Positions 53,450 through 63,800 are shown, numbered from the stretch's first letter. The stretch: DNA of 64,000 nucleotides from JABDQZ01 sp963801985 (GCA_963801985.1 CAWDGV010000006.1:195332-259331), one strand, 5' to 3'. Program-made: numbers and translations. The notes: a model not told the origin generated them from the sequence alone.

Positions 53450-54475
53450 ATGCGCCTTGGCCTGCATGAACTCAAAGCTCACCTGAATAAAAAAATCTCG
53501 CCTGTTTATCTGGTTACCGGCGACGAACCTTTACAACTTGGCGAGGCTGCAGACATGATTCGCAGCACTGCACGCAACCAGGGTTTTTCTGAGCGAAAAA
53601 TCATGGAAGCCACTACAGGTTTTGACTGGCAGGAGCTCACTGCCGAGTCCAACAGCCTGTCGTTATTCGCCGAACAGCGCATCATTGATTTACGCATCCC
53701 TTCCGGTAAACCCGGCAATGAAGGCAGCAAGGCGCTGGCAATATACTGTGACAATATCCCGCAGGACATGCTACTTCTGCTCAGCATGCCTAAGCTCGAC
53801 CAGAACCAGCTCAAAAGCAAATGGTACAAAGCACTCGATAAAGCCGGCGTTATCATCCAGGTCTGGCCGGTCAACGAACAACGTCTACCACCCTGGATCG
53901 AGCAACGCCTGCGACAAAAAGGCCTGACTCCCGAAAAAGATGTCATCCAGATGCTGGCCGAACGCGTGGAAGGCAATTTACTGGCTGCCTCCCAGGAAAT
54001 AGAAAAACTGCTTCTGCTTTTTGGCCCGGGCATTATCACTGCTGAACAGCTTGCTGCCAGCGTTGCTGATAGTGCCCGTTTTGATGTTTTCAGCCTGGTT
54101 GACGCCGCATTACAAGGCAAACCCGAGCGCTGTGCCCGTATTCTACGAGGCCTGAAGAATGAAGGCACGCCTGCTGCCGTTGTCCTATGGGCCCTGTCCC
54201 GGGAAATTCGCCAAATGGCACAGATTGCCTATGCCCTGAAAAACGGCGTACCCGCAAACAAGGCTTTCGCCGAACAGCGCATCTGGGACAAACGCAAACC
54301 ACTGGTTCAACAGGGCCTGAAGAGACTGCCGCTTTCACAATGGCAAAACCTGCTACTGCTTTGCGAACAGGCTGACGAAGCTGTTAAAGGACAAAGCAAA
54401 CAGGACAGTTGGCTGCTGCTGGAAGACATCAGCGTCAGAATGTCTGGCCTGTCGCTAAATAAGTTGCCCGCATAA
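53450..54475 (+). CDS. holA: DNA polymerase III subunit delta
   Basis: 341 residues. The clamp-loader subunit that opens the beta clamp. VYLVTGDEPLQLGEAADMIR at the N-terminus and FDVFSLVDAALQGKPERCAR in the middle are family landmarks; the Walker motif is degenerate, as expected for delta. It is followed by repeat copy C and then proA. Confidence 0.95.
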   Translation: MRLGLHELKAHLNKKISPVYLVTGDEPLQLGEAADMIRSTARNQGFSERKIMEATTGFDWQELTAESNSLSLFAEQRIIDLRIPSGKPGNEGSKALAIYCDNIPQDMLLLLSMPKLDQNQLKSKWYKALDKAGVIIQVWPVNEQRLPPWIEQRLRQKGLTPEKDVIQMLAERVEGNLLAASQEIEKLLLLFGPGIITAEQLAASVADSARFDVFSLVDAALQGKPERCARILRGLKNEGTPAAVVLWALSREIRQMAQIAYALKNGVPANKAFAEQRIWDKRKPLVQQGLKRLPLSQWQNLLLLCEQADEAVKGQSKQDSWLLLEDISVRMSGLSLNKLPA

Positions 54476-54484
54476 AAACCTCTC

Positions 54485-54660
54485 GCACCACGAAGAGCAC
54501 AAAGAACACCAAGACTTTATCTACTTTCTCCCTCAGCATCCAATTTAGAACAGGCGATATAACCCTGAAATGCTTTTAATCTGAAACATTTCATTTTCTT
54601 TGTGTCCTTAGCGCCCTTTGTGGTGAAAATATGTTCTGCTTTTGTGTCCTGAGTGGTGAA
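54485..54660 (+). repeat. CACCACAAAG inverted-end element, copy C, with doubled right end
   Basis: The left end is GCACCACGAAGAGCACAAAG followed by AACACCAAGA. A right end, TTTGTGTCCTTAGCGCCCTT followed by TGTGGTGAA, closes at 54627. A second right end, TTTTGTGTCCTGAGTGGTGA followed by A, closes at 54660. The element begins ten bases after the holA stop and ends 44 bases before the proA ATG. The duplicated terminus suggests a nested or decayed insertion. Confidence 0.78.
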
Positions 54661-54704
54661 TAAGTTAACATTCCCCAAATCTGATTTAGAAGTGGAATAG
54701 GAAA

Positions 54705-55976
54705 ATGACGGACATTACCGACATTAACAGTTACATGACTGACCTGGGCAAACGCGCCCGGGCAGCTTCACGCCTTTTGGCCGCCGCTAATACCGGTGCC
54801 AAGGATACTGCACTAAATGCGATCGCCGACGACCTGGATAAAAATCGTGACCTGCTGATGACAGAAAACCGTAAGGATATGGAGGCCGGAAGAAAGAAAG
54901 GCCTGGATGCGGCTTTGCTTGATCGACTGGAACTGACGCCAGAGCGCATTGACAGCATGATCGAGGGCTTGCGACAGATTGCCGGGCTGAGCGACCCGAT
55001 TGGTGAAATCTTCGATATGAATTACCGTCCAAGTGGAATCCAGGTTGGTCGCATGCGCGTACCACTCGGTGTTGTTGGCATCATTTACGAGTCACGTCCC
55101 AATGTGACTGCCGATGCTGCTGCTTTGTGCCTGAAATCCGGCAATGCCAGTGTTTTGAGAGGTGGCTCTGAAGCCTTTCATTCCAACCAGGCTATCGCCG
55201 CCAGTATTCATCGCGGCCTGGAAACAGCAGGCCTGCCGGCAGATGCCGTCCAGGTTTTGCAGACCACTGACCGGGCAGCAGTCTCCAACATGTGCACCAT
55301 GCCGGAATATATAGATGTCATCATTCCCCGTGGCGGCAAAGGCCTGATCGAACGCATCAGCGCTGAGGCCCGTGTGCCTGTGATTAAGCATTTGCATGGT
55401 ATCTGCCATGTGTATGTCGATGACCAGGCTGATATGCAAAAAGCATTTGATGTTGCACTGAATGCCAAAACACAACGATACGGCACCTGCAATACGATGG
55501 AAACCTTACTGGTCGCAGAAGCCGTTGCTGCTGAATTCCTGCAGCAGATTGCCCCCGCCTACCTCGAAAAAGGCGTTGAATTAAGGGGTTGCAGCAAGAC
55601 CTGCAGCATTCTCAAAGACAAGTGCACCCCGGCAACGGATGAAGACTGGGATACTGAATACCTGGCGCCCATCCTATCAATCCGGGTTGTAGATGACTTG
55701 CAACAGGCACTGGATCATATTGCCCGACATGGCTCACAGCATACAGAGAGCATCATCACCGAGAACTACAGCAGGGCCCGCATCTTTCTGCGTGACGCAG
55801 ATGCCAGTTCCGTCATGGTAAATGCCTCCACACGCTTCGCCGATGGATTCGAATATGGACTGGGTGCCGAGATCGGTATTTCTACAGACAAATTTCATGC
55901 CCGTGGGCCGGTTGGCCTGGAAGGACTTACTTCAGTCAAGTTTATCGTGCTGGGTGACGGGCATATCCGCCAGTAG
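54705..55976 (+). CDS. proA: Gamma-glutamyl phosphate reductase
   Basis: 423 residues, full length. NADPH-dependent second step of proline synthesis. The catalytic cysteine is in TQRYGTCNTMETLLV; RVPLGVVGIIYESRPNVTAD and GGSEAFHSNQAI are further signatures. It is followed 21 bases later by nadD, as in many Gammaproteobacteria. Confidence 0.97.
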   Translation: MTDITDINSYMTDLGKRARAASRLLAAANTGAKDTALNAIADDLDKNRDLLMTENRKDMEAGRKKGLDAALLDRLELTPERIDSMIEGLRQIAGLSDPIGEIFDMNYRPSGIQVGRMRVPLGVVGIIYESRPNVTADAAALCLKSGNASVLRGGSEAFHSNQAIAASIHRGLETAGLPADAVQVLQTTDRAAVSNMCTMPEYIDVIIPRGGKGLIERISAEARVPVIKHLHGICHVYVDDQADMQKAFDVALNAKTQRYGTCNTMETLLVAEAVAAEFLQQIAPAYLEKGVELRGCSKTCSILKDKCTPATDEDWDTEYLAPILSIRVVDDLQQALDHIARHGSQHTESIITENYSRARIFLRDADASSVMVNASTRFADGFEYGLGAEIGISTDKFHARGPVGLEGLTSVKFIVLGDGHIRQ

Positions 55977-55997
55977 CTGGATGATAACCCAAGCAGC

Positions 55998-56645
55998 ATG
56001 ATTGGCATTTTCGGCGGCACATTTGACCCGGTTCATTACGGACACTTGAAAACTGTCATTTATGTTCAGGAGGCGCTGCAGCTGGAACAGGTGCGCCTGG
56101 TTCCCCTGGGGATGGCCGTGCATCGCGAGCAGCCGGTTGCTAGCAGCAGCCAACGCCTGGAAATGTTATACGCGGCCACATCAGATCAGCCGAACCTGGT
56201 AGTGGATGACAGGGAAACCAAACGACCGGGCGGCTCCTATACCGTTGACACCTTAAAATCCCTCAAGCAAGAATTCCCTGGTAAAACCCTGTGCCTGATT
56301 ATTGGCAGTGATGCCTTTTGCGGCTTTCATAACTGGCATCAACCCGGGACGATACTGACATTGGCGCATCTCATTGTGATGCAGCGTCCCAACGCTGTCC
56401 TGCAGATGGCAACGGAAAGCCAAAAGTTATTAAACGGACACTTTGTCAAAACCATCGCACAATTGAACCAAAAGCAGGCAGGCAGCATCCTGATCCAGCA
56501 AGTGCCCCAGCTCGATATCTCCTCCACTGAAATTCGTCAGCGACTGCAGCAGGGGCAGCCTGTCAATAACATGATCCCCCTGTCCGTTTATGAACTGATC
56601 AGGCAGCGGGGACTTTACGCTAAAGCTGCCAGTTCACCCGCCTGA
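55998..56645 (+). CDS. nadD: Nicotinate-nucleotide adenylyltransferase
   Basis: 215 residues. It forms deamido-NAD from nicotinate mononucleotide and ATP. IGIFGGTFDPVHYGHLKTV holds the GTFDPVHxGH signature and DISSTEIRQRLQQGQ the second ATP-binding motif. rsfS follows after about 105 bases. Confidence 0.97.
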   Translation: MIGIFGGTFDPVHYGHLKTVIYVQEALQLEQVRLVPLGMAVHREQPVASSSQRLEMLYAATSDQPNLVVDDRETKRPGGSYTVDTLKSLKQEFPGKTLCLIIGSDAFCGFHNWHQPGTILTLAHLIVMQRPNAVLQMATESQKLLNGHFVKTIAQLNQKQAGSILIQQVPQLDISSTEIRQRLQQGQPVNNMIPLSVYELIRQRGLYAKAASSPA

Positions 56646-56750
56646 GACATCGCTGGCCGAGTAGTTTATTATGATGGACTTAAGCACTGTCACTACTGCC
56701 AGGTATTAACAACCCTGGAAGACATGAGAACAACGCAACCGGAATACTGA

Positions 56751-57095
56751 ATGCAACCTGAAGAGCTGACTGAAATTATTTTAACGACCCTGGAAGAGAT
56801 GAAAGCCCAGGATATTCAAATCCTTGATGTGCGCGGAAAAACCAGTATTACCGACATAATGATCTTTGCATCAGGCACTTCCGATCGCCACGTCAAATCA
56901 CTGGCTGAAAGCGTTGCTTTTCAGGCCAAGCAGGCAGGTGAGCCCCCCATCGGCCTGGAAGGAACAACTGAAGGAGAATGGGCACTTGTCGATCTAAACG
57001 GTGTGGTTGTTCATGTCATGCAGCCGAAGGTCAGGGATTTCTACCAGCTTGAGCGCTTGTGGTCAGTGGGTGACAAAACAACCGACGACAATTGA
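56751..57095 (+). CDS. rsfS: Ribosomal silencing factor RsfS
   Basis: 114 residues. DVRGKTSITDIMIFASGTSD, with RHVKSLAESV following, and GEWALVDLNGVVVHVM are hallmarks. It binds L14 and blocks subunit joining during starvation. In most relatives rlmH follows directly; here a WYL-domain gene is inserted between them. Confidence 0.96.
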   Translation: MQPEELTEIILTTLEEMKAQDIQILDVRGKTSITDIMIFASGTSDRHVKSLAESVAFQAKQAGEPPIGLEGTTEGEWALVDLNGVVVHVMQPKVRDFYQLERLWSVGDKTTDDN

Positions 57096-57170
57096 AATTT
57101 CGCCTTGTCTTGTAACCACATGAACGAATTTCTACAATCTTGAAAATAACTTTAGGCATGCAATTCCAAA

Positions 57171-58151
57171 ATGGATCGTTTTGATCGAATCTACGATCTG
57201 CATAAATTACTCAGCAGTTCCCGCTATCCGGTCTCTCGTGAAAAAATCGAACAGGAACTGGAATGCTCGCGGGCAACCGCCAAGCGCATTATCGACAGCA
57301 TGCGGCTCTACCTGGAAGCTCCGATCAAGTACGACCGCTCTCTAAACGGTTATTATTACGATCGCAAACAGGAATCTCTCTATGAACTGCCCGGCCTGTG
57401 GTTTAACTCCAGCGAATTGCACGCCCTGCTTTCTGTGCAGCAACTCCTGTCCAGTGTCCAGCCTGGTTTATTTGACAAACAACTGGACCCGCTGAAACAC
57501 CGCATCAACCGACTGTTGTCTGCACAGGGCGGCGCAGGTAAAGACGGTGGTGACAATATTCATCAGCGGGTAAAAATCCTGCAAATTGCCAGCCGCGCCA
57601 GCAATGAATTTTTTCAGCAGGTTGCCGGGGCAACATTGCAACGCAGGCAACTCACCATTGATTACTATAACCGTTCCAGGGACCAGGTGGACCAGCGTAA
57701 GATCTCGCCACAGCGCCTGATCCATTATCGCGATAACTGGTATCTTGATGCCTGGTGCCATACGCGAAAGGCTCTACGCACTTTTGCACTGGATGCCATC
57801 CATAAAACACGCATGCTCAATGAGCTAGCCAGGGAAATTGATGAACAGGAACTGGATAAGCATTTCGGCAGTGCCTACGGTATTTTTTCAGGTGAAGCAA
57901 AATATACGGCGACCTTAATCTTTTCAGAGAAAATGTCCCGCTGGGTCAGCAAGGAACAATGGCACCCGGGCCAACAGGGACAACAGCTGGAAGACGGCAG
58001 ATACCAGTTGCAGTTGCCCTATAACAACCCAACCGAACTGATCATGGATATTTTGCGTTATGGCCCCGAAGTTGAGGTCGTACAGCCTGAAGAATTACGT
58101 GCCATGCTGGTTGCGCAATTGCAGCAGGCTCTGGATCACTACAAAAAATAA
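57171..58151 (+). CDS. WYL-domain transcriptional regulator
   Basis: 326 residues. The N-terminal winged helix-turn-helix MDRFDRIYDLHKLLSSSRYP and TAKRIIDSMRLYLEAP, the WYL domain around WYLDAWCHTRKALRTFALDA (about residues 187-206), and a C-terminal WCX-like extension (LQLPYNNPTELIMDILRYGP). WYL proteins sense ligands, often nucleic-acid-related, and are known regulators of defence and stress genes. No defence gene is present here; the neighbours are rsfS (75 bases upstream) and rlmH, whose ATG starts one base after this stop. Its targets are unknown. Confidence 0.93.
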   Translation: MDRFDRIYDLHKLLSSSRYPVSREKIEQELECSRATAKRIIDSMRLYLEAPIKYDRSLNGYYYDRKQESLYELPGLWFNSSELHALLSVQQLLSSVQPGLFDKQLDPLKHRINRLLSAQGGAGKDGGDNIHQRVKILQIASRASNEFFQQVAGATLQRRQLTIDYYNRSRDQVDQRKISPQRLIHYRDNWYLDAWCHTRKALRTFALDAIHKTRMLNELAREIDEQELDKHFGSAYGIFSGEAKYTATLIFSEKMSRWVSKEQWHPGQQGQQLEDGRYQLQLPYNNPTELIMDILRYGPEVEVVQPEELRAMLVAQLQQALDHYKK

Positions 58152-58152
58152 A

Positions 58153-58623
58153 ATGCGTATCCATATCATCAGCATCGGCAATAAAATGCCCAATTGGGTC
58201 ACACAGGGCTTTAATGAATACGCCAAGCGCATGCCCGTTGAATGCCAGATCAACCTGATTGAGCTGCCGCCTGCACAGCGCTCCAAGACCACGGACCTGA
58301 AACGCGCAATTCAGGAAGAAGGTCAGCGGATGTTGAAGGCGATTCCTAAAAACGCGGCTATTATGGCACTTGATGTTAAAGGCAAGTCTCACAGTACAGA
58401 GTCATTGGCAGCGGCCATGGACAGCTGGCTGTCTTCTGGCAGCGACATCGCGTTACTTGTTGGAGGTGCTGACGGCCTCTCGAGAGAATGCCTGTCATCA
58501 GCCAGTAGTAAGTGGTCACTATCGAACTTAACTTTTCCGCATCCCCTGGTTCGCGTCATCCTCGCGGAACAGCTGTACCGGGCATGGAGCCTGCTACGTA
58601 ACCATCCCTATCACCGCGCCTGA
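58153..58623 (+). CDS. rlmH: 23S rRNA (pseudouridine-1915-N3)-methyltransferase
   Basis: 156 residues from the ATG at 58153 (MRIHIISIGNKMPNWV), the usual family start. SPOUT-class methyltransferase with the SAM-binding LLVGGADGLSRECLSSASS knot and a C-terminal AEQLYRAWSLLRNHPYHR. It methylates the pseudouridine at position 1915 of 23S rRNA. It starts one base after the WYL gene, so translation is probably coupled. Confidence 0.97.
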   Translation: MRIHIISIGNKMPNWVTQGFNEYAKRMPVECQINLIELPPAQRSKTTDLKRAIQEEGQRMLKAIPKNAAIMALDVKGKSHSTESLAAAMDSWLSSGSDIALLVGGADGLSRECLSSASSKWSLSNLTFPHPLVRVILAEQLYRAWSLLRNHPYHRA

Positions 58624-58641
58624 ATTTATGGGCCACCGCAT

Positions 58642-59214
58642 ATGATCTATCTCGCATCCCAGTCACCGCGGCGCAGAGAACTACTTGAGCAAATCCATAT
58701 TCCATTCCAGGCAGTCGCGGTGGATATCGATGAAACTCCCCTGAAAAATGAAACACCCGGGAATTACGTCATTCGTATGGCCTTTGAAAAAGCACAACAG
58801 GCTTACCGGCCTGAGATGCAAATGCCCTTGCTGGCCGCAGATACTACCGTGGTCTGTAAAAAACGGATACTGGGCAAACCTGCCAACGAGGCCGCTTTTC
58901 TGGAAATGATGAAGTTACTCAGCAATCAAGCACACCAGGTGATGACCGCCGTGGCCGTGACTGACTCTATTGAACCTGAAGCAGTTAAAACCTGTCTTTC
59001 TGTCAGTGAAGTCCGGTTCAGAAAAATTACCGATGCAGAGGCAAGTCACTACTGGCTAAGCGGTGAGCCCTGTGACAAAGCTGGTGGTTACGGCATTCAG
59101 GGCCTGGGCGCGATCTTTATCGAGGAAATCCACGGCAGTTATTCCGGCATCATGGGACTGCCTCTTTGCGAAACAGCCAAACTTTTATCTGAATTTGGCG
59201 TATATTCTATTTAA
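58642..59214 (+). CDS. maf: Maf-family nucleotide pyrophosphatase
   Basis: 190 residues. MIYLASQSPRRRELLEQIHI is the family signature; LLAADTTVVCKKRILGKPAN and DKAGGYGIQGLGAIFIEEIH complete the active site. It is probably the dTTP/UTP pyrophosphatase (YhdE-type), consistent with its place before rng. Repeat copy D starts ten bases after its stop. Confidence 0.95.
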   Translation: MIYLASQSPRRRELLEQIHIPFQAVAVDIDETPLKNETPGNYVIRMAFEKAQQAYRPEMQMPLLAADTTVVCKKRILGKPANEAAFLEMMKLLSNQAHQVMTAVAVTDSIEPEAVKTCLSVSEVRFRKITDAEASHYWLSGEPCDKAGGYGIQGLGAIFIEEIHGSYSGIMGLPLCETAKLLSEFGVYSI

Positions 59215-59223
59215 TACAAACTT

Positions 59224-59367
59224 TTCCACCACGACGAACACAAAGTCCACTAAGGCCGCTAATTCATCGATCAAATTTAAGTTGTCTGCAGGAAACCCGG
59301 AACCTGTTCCGATTCAAAGATTTATGTAAATAAATCTGTTTGTGAACTTTGTGTTGTCAGTGGTGAC
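59224..59367 (+). repeat. CACCACAAAG inverted-end element, copy D
   Basis: The left end is TTCCACCACGACGAACACAA followed by AGTCCACTAAG. The right end is GAACTTTGTGTTGTCAGTGG followed by TGAC. It fills the gap between maf (stop at 59214) and rng, ending eight bases before the rng ATG, so its right end occupies the position where a ribosome-binding site would be. Confidence 0.78.
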
Positions 59368-59375
59368 ACAAGACA

Positions 59376-60827
59376 ATGAGCGAAGAAATACTAATAAACA
59401 TAACGCCGCCTGAAACTCGTGTAGCGCTGATTGAAAACGGTGTAGTTCAGGAAATTCTCATAGAACGCTTACAGGCCAGAGGCCTCGTTGGCAATATATA
59501 CAAAGGTAAAATCTGCCGTATCCTACCTGGAATGCAGGCGGCCTTTGTCGATGCCGGCCTTGAGCGCGCCGCCTTTCTACATGCCTCGGACATCAGCTGT
59601 GAGAAAGAACCCAAACCGGAAAATATTGAAGAATTACTGCATGATGGAGAGGAGATCATTGTCCAGGTTGTGAAAGATCCCCTGGGTACCAAGGGAGCGA
59701 GACTGACAACCAACCTGTCCATTCCTTCCCGCTTCATGGTCTTCATGCCCTCCCTTAACAATGCCGGCGTATCACAGAAAATCGAAGATGAAGAAGAGCG
59801 CCTGCGACTGCGTAAAATTCTTAACGATTTTGTTGAACAAAACAAGATCCATGGCAGCTTCATTGCCAGAACCGCCGCTGAAGGTGCCAATGAGTTTGCA
59901 TTACGCTCGGACATGCAGTTTTTGACGCGTCTATGGGAATCCATACAACTACGCACCAAAGACAGCAAGGTTAAACAGCCTATCCACGAAGATCTGCCCC
60001 TGGCTATCCGCGCATTTCGCGACCTGATTGGCCCCGAGGTTGAGCGCGTGCGTATCGATTCACGCTCAACTTACGACAAGGCTGTGGATTTCGCCACCCG
60101 GTTCATCCCGGAAATCCGCAACAAAATTGAGTACTATCCGGGCGAACGCCCGATATTTGACCTGTACTCGGTTGAAGATGAAATTCAGAAAGCCCTGCAG
60201 CGCAAGGTCGACCTGAAGTCCGGCGGACACCTGGTTATTGACCAGACAGAGGCCATGACCACGATTGACGTCAATACCGGCGCTTTCGTTGGTCACCGCA
60301 ATCTGGAAGAAACCATTTTCAAGACCAACCTTGAAGCAGCTCAATCCATCTGCCGTCAACTGCGCCTGAGAAATCTGGGCGGCATCATCATTATCGACTT
60401 CATTGATATGTCAGAGGAGGAACACAAGCGACAGGTTATCCGGGCACTGGAAAAATGCCTGTCTCACGATCATGCAAAAACCCAGATTTCCGAAGTCTCG
60501 TCCCTGGGACTGGTGCAGATGACGCGCAAGCGTACCCGGGAGTCACTTGAGCATGTGCTGTGCCAGACCTGTCACTGCTGTGCCGGCAGGGGAACAATGA
60601 AAACGGCCGAAACGGCCTGTTACGAAATCTTCCGTGAAATCCTCAGGGAAAGCCGCCAGTTTGATGTTGAACAGTTACTGGTACTGGCATCCCAGGATGT
60701 GATTGACCGTTTACTGGACGAGGAATCGCATAACCTGGCCGAACTGGAACAATTCATCGGAAAACCCGTCAGACTTCAGGCAGAGACACTCTACACACAA
60801 GAACAGTACGACGTGGTAATAATCTAG
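59376..60827 (+). CDS. rng: Ribonuclease G
   Basis: 483 residues, the usual length of RNase G. The S1 RNA-binding domain spans about residues 35-130 (GNIYKGKICRILPGMQAAFV). The DNase I-like catalytic part has AMTTIDVNTGAFVGHRNLEE and IIIIDFIDMSEEEHKRQV, with the metal-binding aspartates. The zinc-link cysteines are CQTCHCCAGRG. It matures 16S rRNA and some mRNAs. yhdP overlaps its stop by one base. Confidence 0.96.
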   Translation: MSEEILINITPPETRVALIENGVVQEILIERLQARGLVGNIYKGKICRILPGMQAAFVDAGLERAAFLHASDISCEKEPKPENIEELLHDGEEIIVQVVKDPLGTKGARLTTNLSIPSRFMVFMPSLNNAGVSQKIEDEEERLRLRKILNDFVEQNKIHGSFIARTAAEGANEFALRSDMQFLTRLWESIQLRTKDSKVKQPIHEDLPLAIRAFRDLIGPEVERVRIDSRSTYDKAVDFATRFIPEIRNKIEYYPGERPIFDLYSVEDEIQKALQRKVDLKSGGHLVIDQTEAMTTIDVNTGAFVGHRNLEETIFKTNLEAAQSICRQLRLRNLGGIIIIDFIDMSEEEHKRQVIRALEKCLSHDHAKTQISEVSSLGLVQMTRKRTRESLEHVLCQTCHCCAGRGTMKTAETACYEIFREILRESRQFDVEQLLVLASQDVIDRLLDEESHNLAELEQFIGKPVRLQAETLYTQEQYDVVII

Positions 60828-63800
60828 TGCAAAAAGCGCTAACAAAAATTGCCGATATCATTTGGCTGTCGCTCATCGCCCTGATTATATTATCAGGCAC
60901 CCTAGTCGGCATAGTGCGACTTGCAAGTCCTTATCTGAAAGACTTTAAAAGCGACATAGAAGCGAAGTAAGTCACCTGGAGGCAGCCAGGTCAACATCGG
61001 CAAAATCAATGCACGCTGGAAAGGCATGGGCCAAGATTGGTTCTGCATGACATTCAGATCAATCATCCTGATAAGAAATCTAACCATTGCGCCTCAACCG
61101 GATTGATCTTGATCTCAGCCTGAAAGCGATATAGAGAGCGGAAAACTTTTACCCTGGAATATTGTACTGCATGGCATCGAACTAAGTTGAGACGTGATGC
61201 CGATGGAAAATTCAGGTCACAGGACTCAGCGGCAGGGATGGGACCGTCAGTGATGAAAAAACCTTCTAGCCGAACCCTATTACAAATGCCGCGACTGGAA
61301 TTACGCGATACCATAATCGACTGGACTGATAAAACAGGAAAGACTCCCAGCACCGAATTGATCAGATTAATTTACTGTAAAAAAACGATACGACAGGCAT
61401 CAGCTCGACCTGTCATTCAATCTGCCTGGTGAACAACTGCAAACTCTGCAGGTAGCTGCAGATATCACAGCCAGCCATGAAAATCTGCAAGTTGGAGGTG
61501 ATGTTTTTATCAAGACACGGAATTAAACGTAACTGAGTGGCTAAAAAGCCTGATGCCAAAACCTTTTGAACTGTCGAGGGTCGCACGGACACAGACGTCT
61601 GGATCAGCGCAGAAAATGGAGAATTAACTCCATAGCCGGTAATACAGCCTGGCATAATGTCACTGAGAAGGGCCGACTCAGAACCGTGCATTTTCGCTGG
61701 ATAGCATCAGTTTTGACTTCAAGCTCAACGAAAACCAGGATGATGGCGACTGGAACTGGCCAGGTTTCAACTAAAGTCCGAAACAATAGCCTGGCCTGAA
61801 ACCCGTCTGAGCTACGGCCGAAACAGCCAGCAAAAAACTTTTTGCTGTTGATCATATCGATACCCGGCTATGGCAGTCCCTTGCAGATATTTTCCTGCCC
61901 GTAAAGGGTTCAATATTCCGGCGCTCAATCTCGATGGTATCGTAAAAAATCTGCATGCTTTCTGGAAACATGATTTAAGCGCATGGTATGCCGAAGGCCT
62001 TCTTTCCGGAGTGACTGTTCTGCTGATACCGAGATGAAAAAAAAAAAGGACCACACTAGCCCGGAGTAAAAACCTGCAGGCCAGCTTCCAGTTCAGCAAT
62101 AAAAAGGGCTACTGCAATCGACTCCCAGAATGCAGTTATATTCACCCGGGACTGTTTCGTGATGCCATTGAACTGGAAAACATAAAGGGCAATCTCTGCT
62201 GGAAAAAAACACCTGAAAATGTATGGCGAATCAGCACTGACGCCCTCTGAGCTGAGACACCTGACTTTTCAACCGTTACCCGACTGCTAATCGAAATACC
62301 CGAGGATGGAAAAACCCTGGTCGATATTCAGACTGATTTTCAGGATGGCAATGCATAAAATGCAAGTCTGTATTACCCAGTCGGTATCCTGGGGGAAACA
62401 CTGACTGAATGGATGGATAATCTATTATCAGCGGCCACATCACCTCTGGCAGTTTTATCCTCAAGGGCCCGCTTGAAGATTTTCCCTATTCGAAAACGCA
62501 TAACGGCCATTTCGAGGTGCTTTTTAATGTCGAAGACACCATATTGGATTATGTTCCGACTGGCCCCGGCTCGAAGAAATCGAAGCCCAGGTCCGCTTTC
62601 ACAACAAGAGCCTGAACATTGAGTAGTCAGTGCCAAAATACTTGATAGTGAACTTACCAGGAGTCGCCCATATCGACAGCCTTGATCCATTAACTCCTAT
62701 CAGAATCACCGGCTCAATCTTGGGCCTGCTTCTGATAACCTACGTATATGGTCTGAATCTCCACTGAAAGAAGACTTTTCACAAATTGCATCATCCCTGT
62801 CAATAACAGGAGAGACGCGACTCAAACTGGATTTCCAGATACCACTGGAAAAAATCGGAAAACACAAGCTGGATGGAGCTTTTTTCAGAAAAACAATCTG
62901 CGCCTGAAAGACTCGCCAGTAAAACTGGACAAGGTCAGAGGGCGCCTGAATTTTGACCTGGACGGGCTAGATTCCAAATTTTTACAGGCCAGGTTCTCGA
63001 ACACTCCGGTAGACATCAAAATCAGTCATGATGCCAGAGTCCAACCCATATAAATCGCAACTCGAGCTGCACACTATAAGATCAAAGAGCTTGTCAACGC
63101 CTTACCAACGGAAATGATTCAGGCAAAACCCTTTGGAACCTGGATTACAATTACCGCCGGTGTCGCTACAGAAAACCCGCCCTTCAACTCTGAAACTGTC
63201 GTCCGAGTTGAATGCGTTGCTATCAATATTCCTGTCCTTTTACCAGAAACTGCTTCTGAAAAACGGCCGCTGTCTGTCAATGTATCGTTACAACCCGGCT
63301 CAGAGATACCACTGACTCTGGAAGATGGAAAAACGTACATGCATCCCTGTTACTGGATGCTGACCAACAAGGCAACCCAACGCTCAAAACGGGGCAGCTT
63401 ATTTCGGAAAAGCGCCAGTGCCAACGCTAAAAAAAACAGATTTTCTCTAACCGGCCAGCCTGACTCGATCAACCTGGATGACTAGCTTTCGTGGACCGGC
63501 AACCTTGTCAGCAACGGACAACAACCTTTAGCGCTGAACATTGTACTGCAAAGCAGCACGGTAAATCATGCGGCATGAAGCTTGAGGATTCAAGCTGTTG
63601 GCGAAGTCAGGCAAAGGCGGCATAACCGGCTCCGTCGCCAGCAAGCAACTCAATGGCAAATTCCAGGTCCTGACTATAAAAAGTTCGACCAGCTGATTGT
63701 AAAGCTTATGATGCCGCCGTTACATTTGATCCGGAAAAGTCTAACGAAGGAACACCAGAACGGTAAAAAAAGACTCATAAGTCCAGCAGATGTCCCCGGA

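Noticed and set aside
61220..61250. GCAGGGATGGG resembling the core of the 4284/8366 elements
   Set aside because: Only one short motif matches; no second hairpin and no flanking inverted arms are present.
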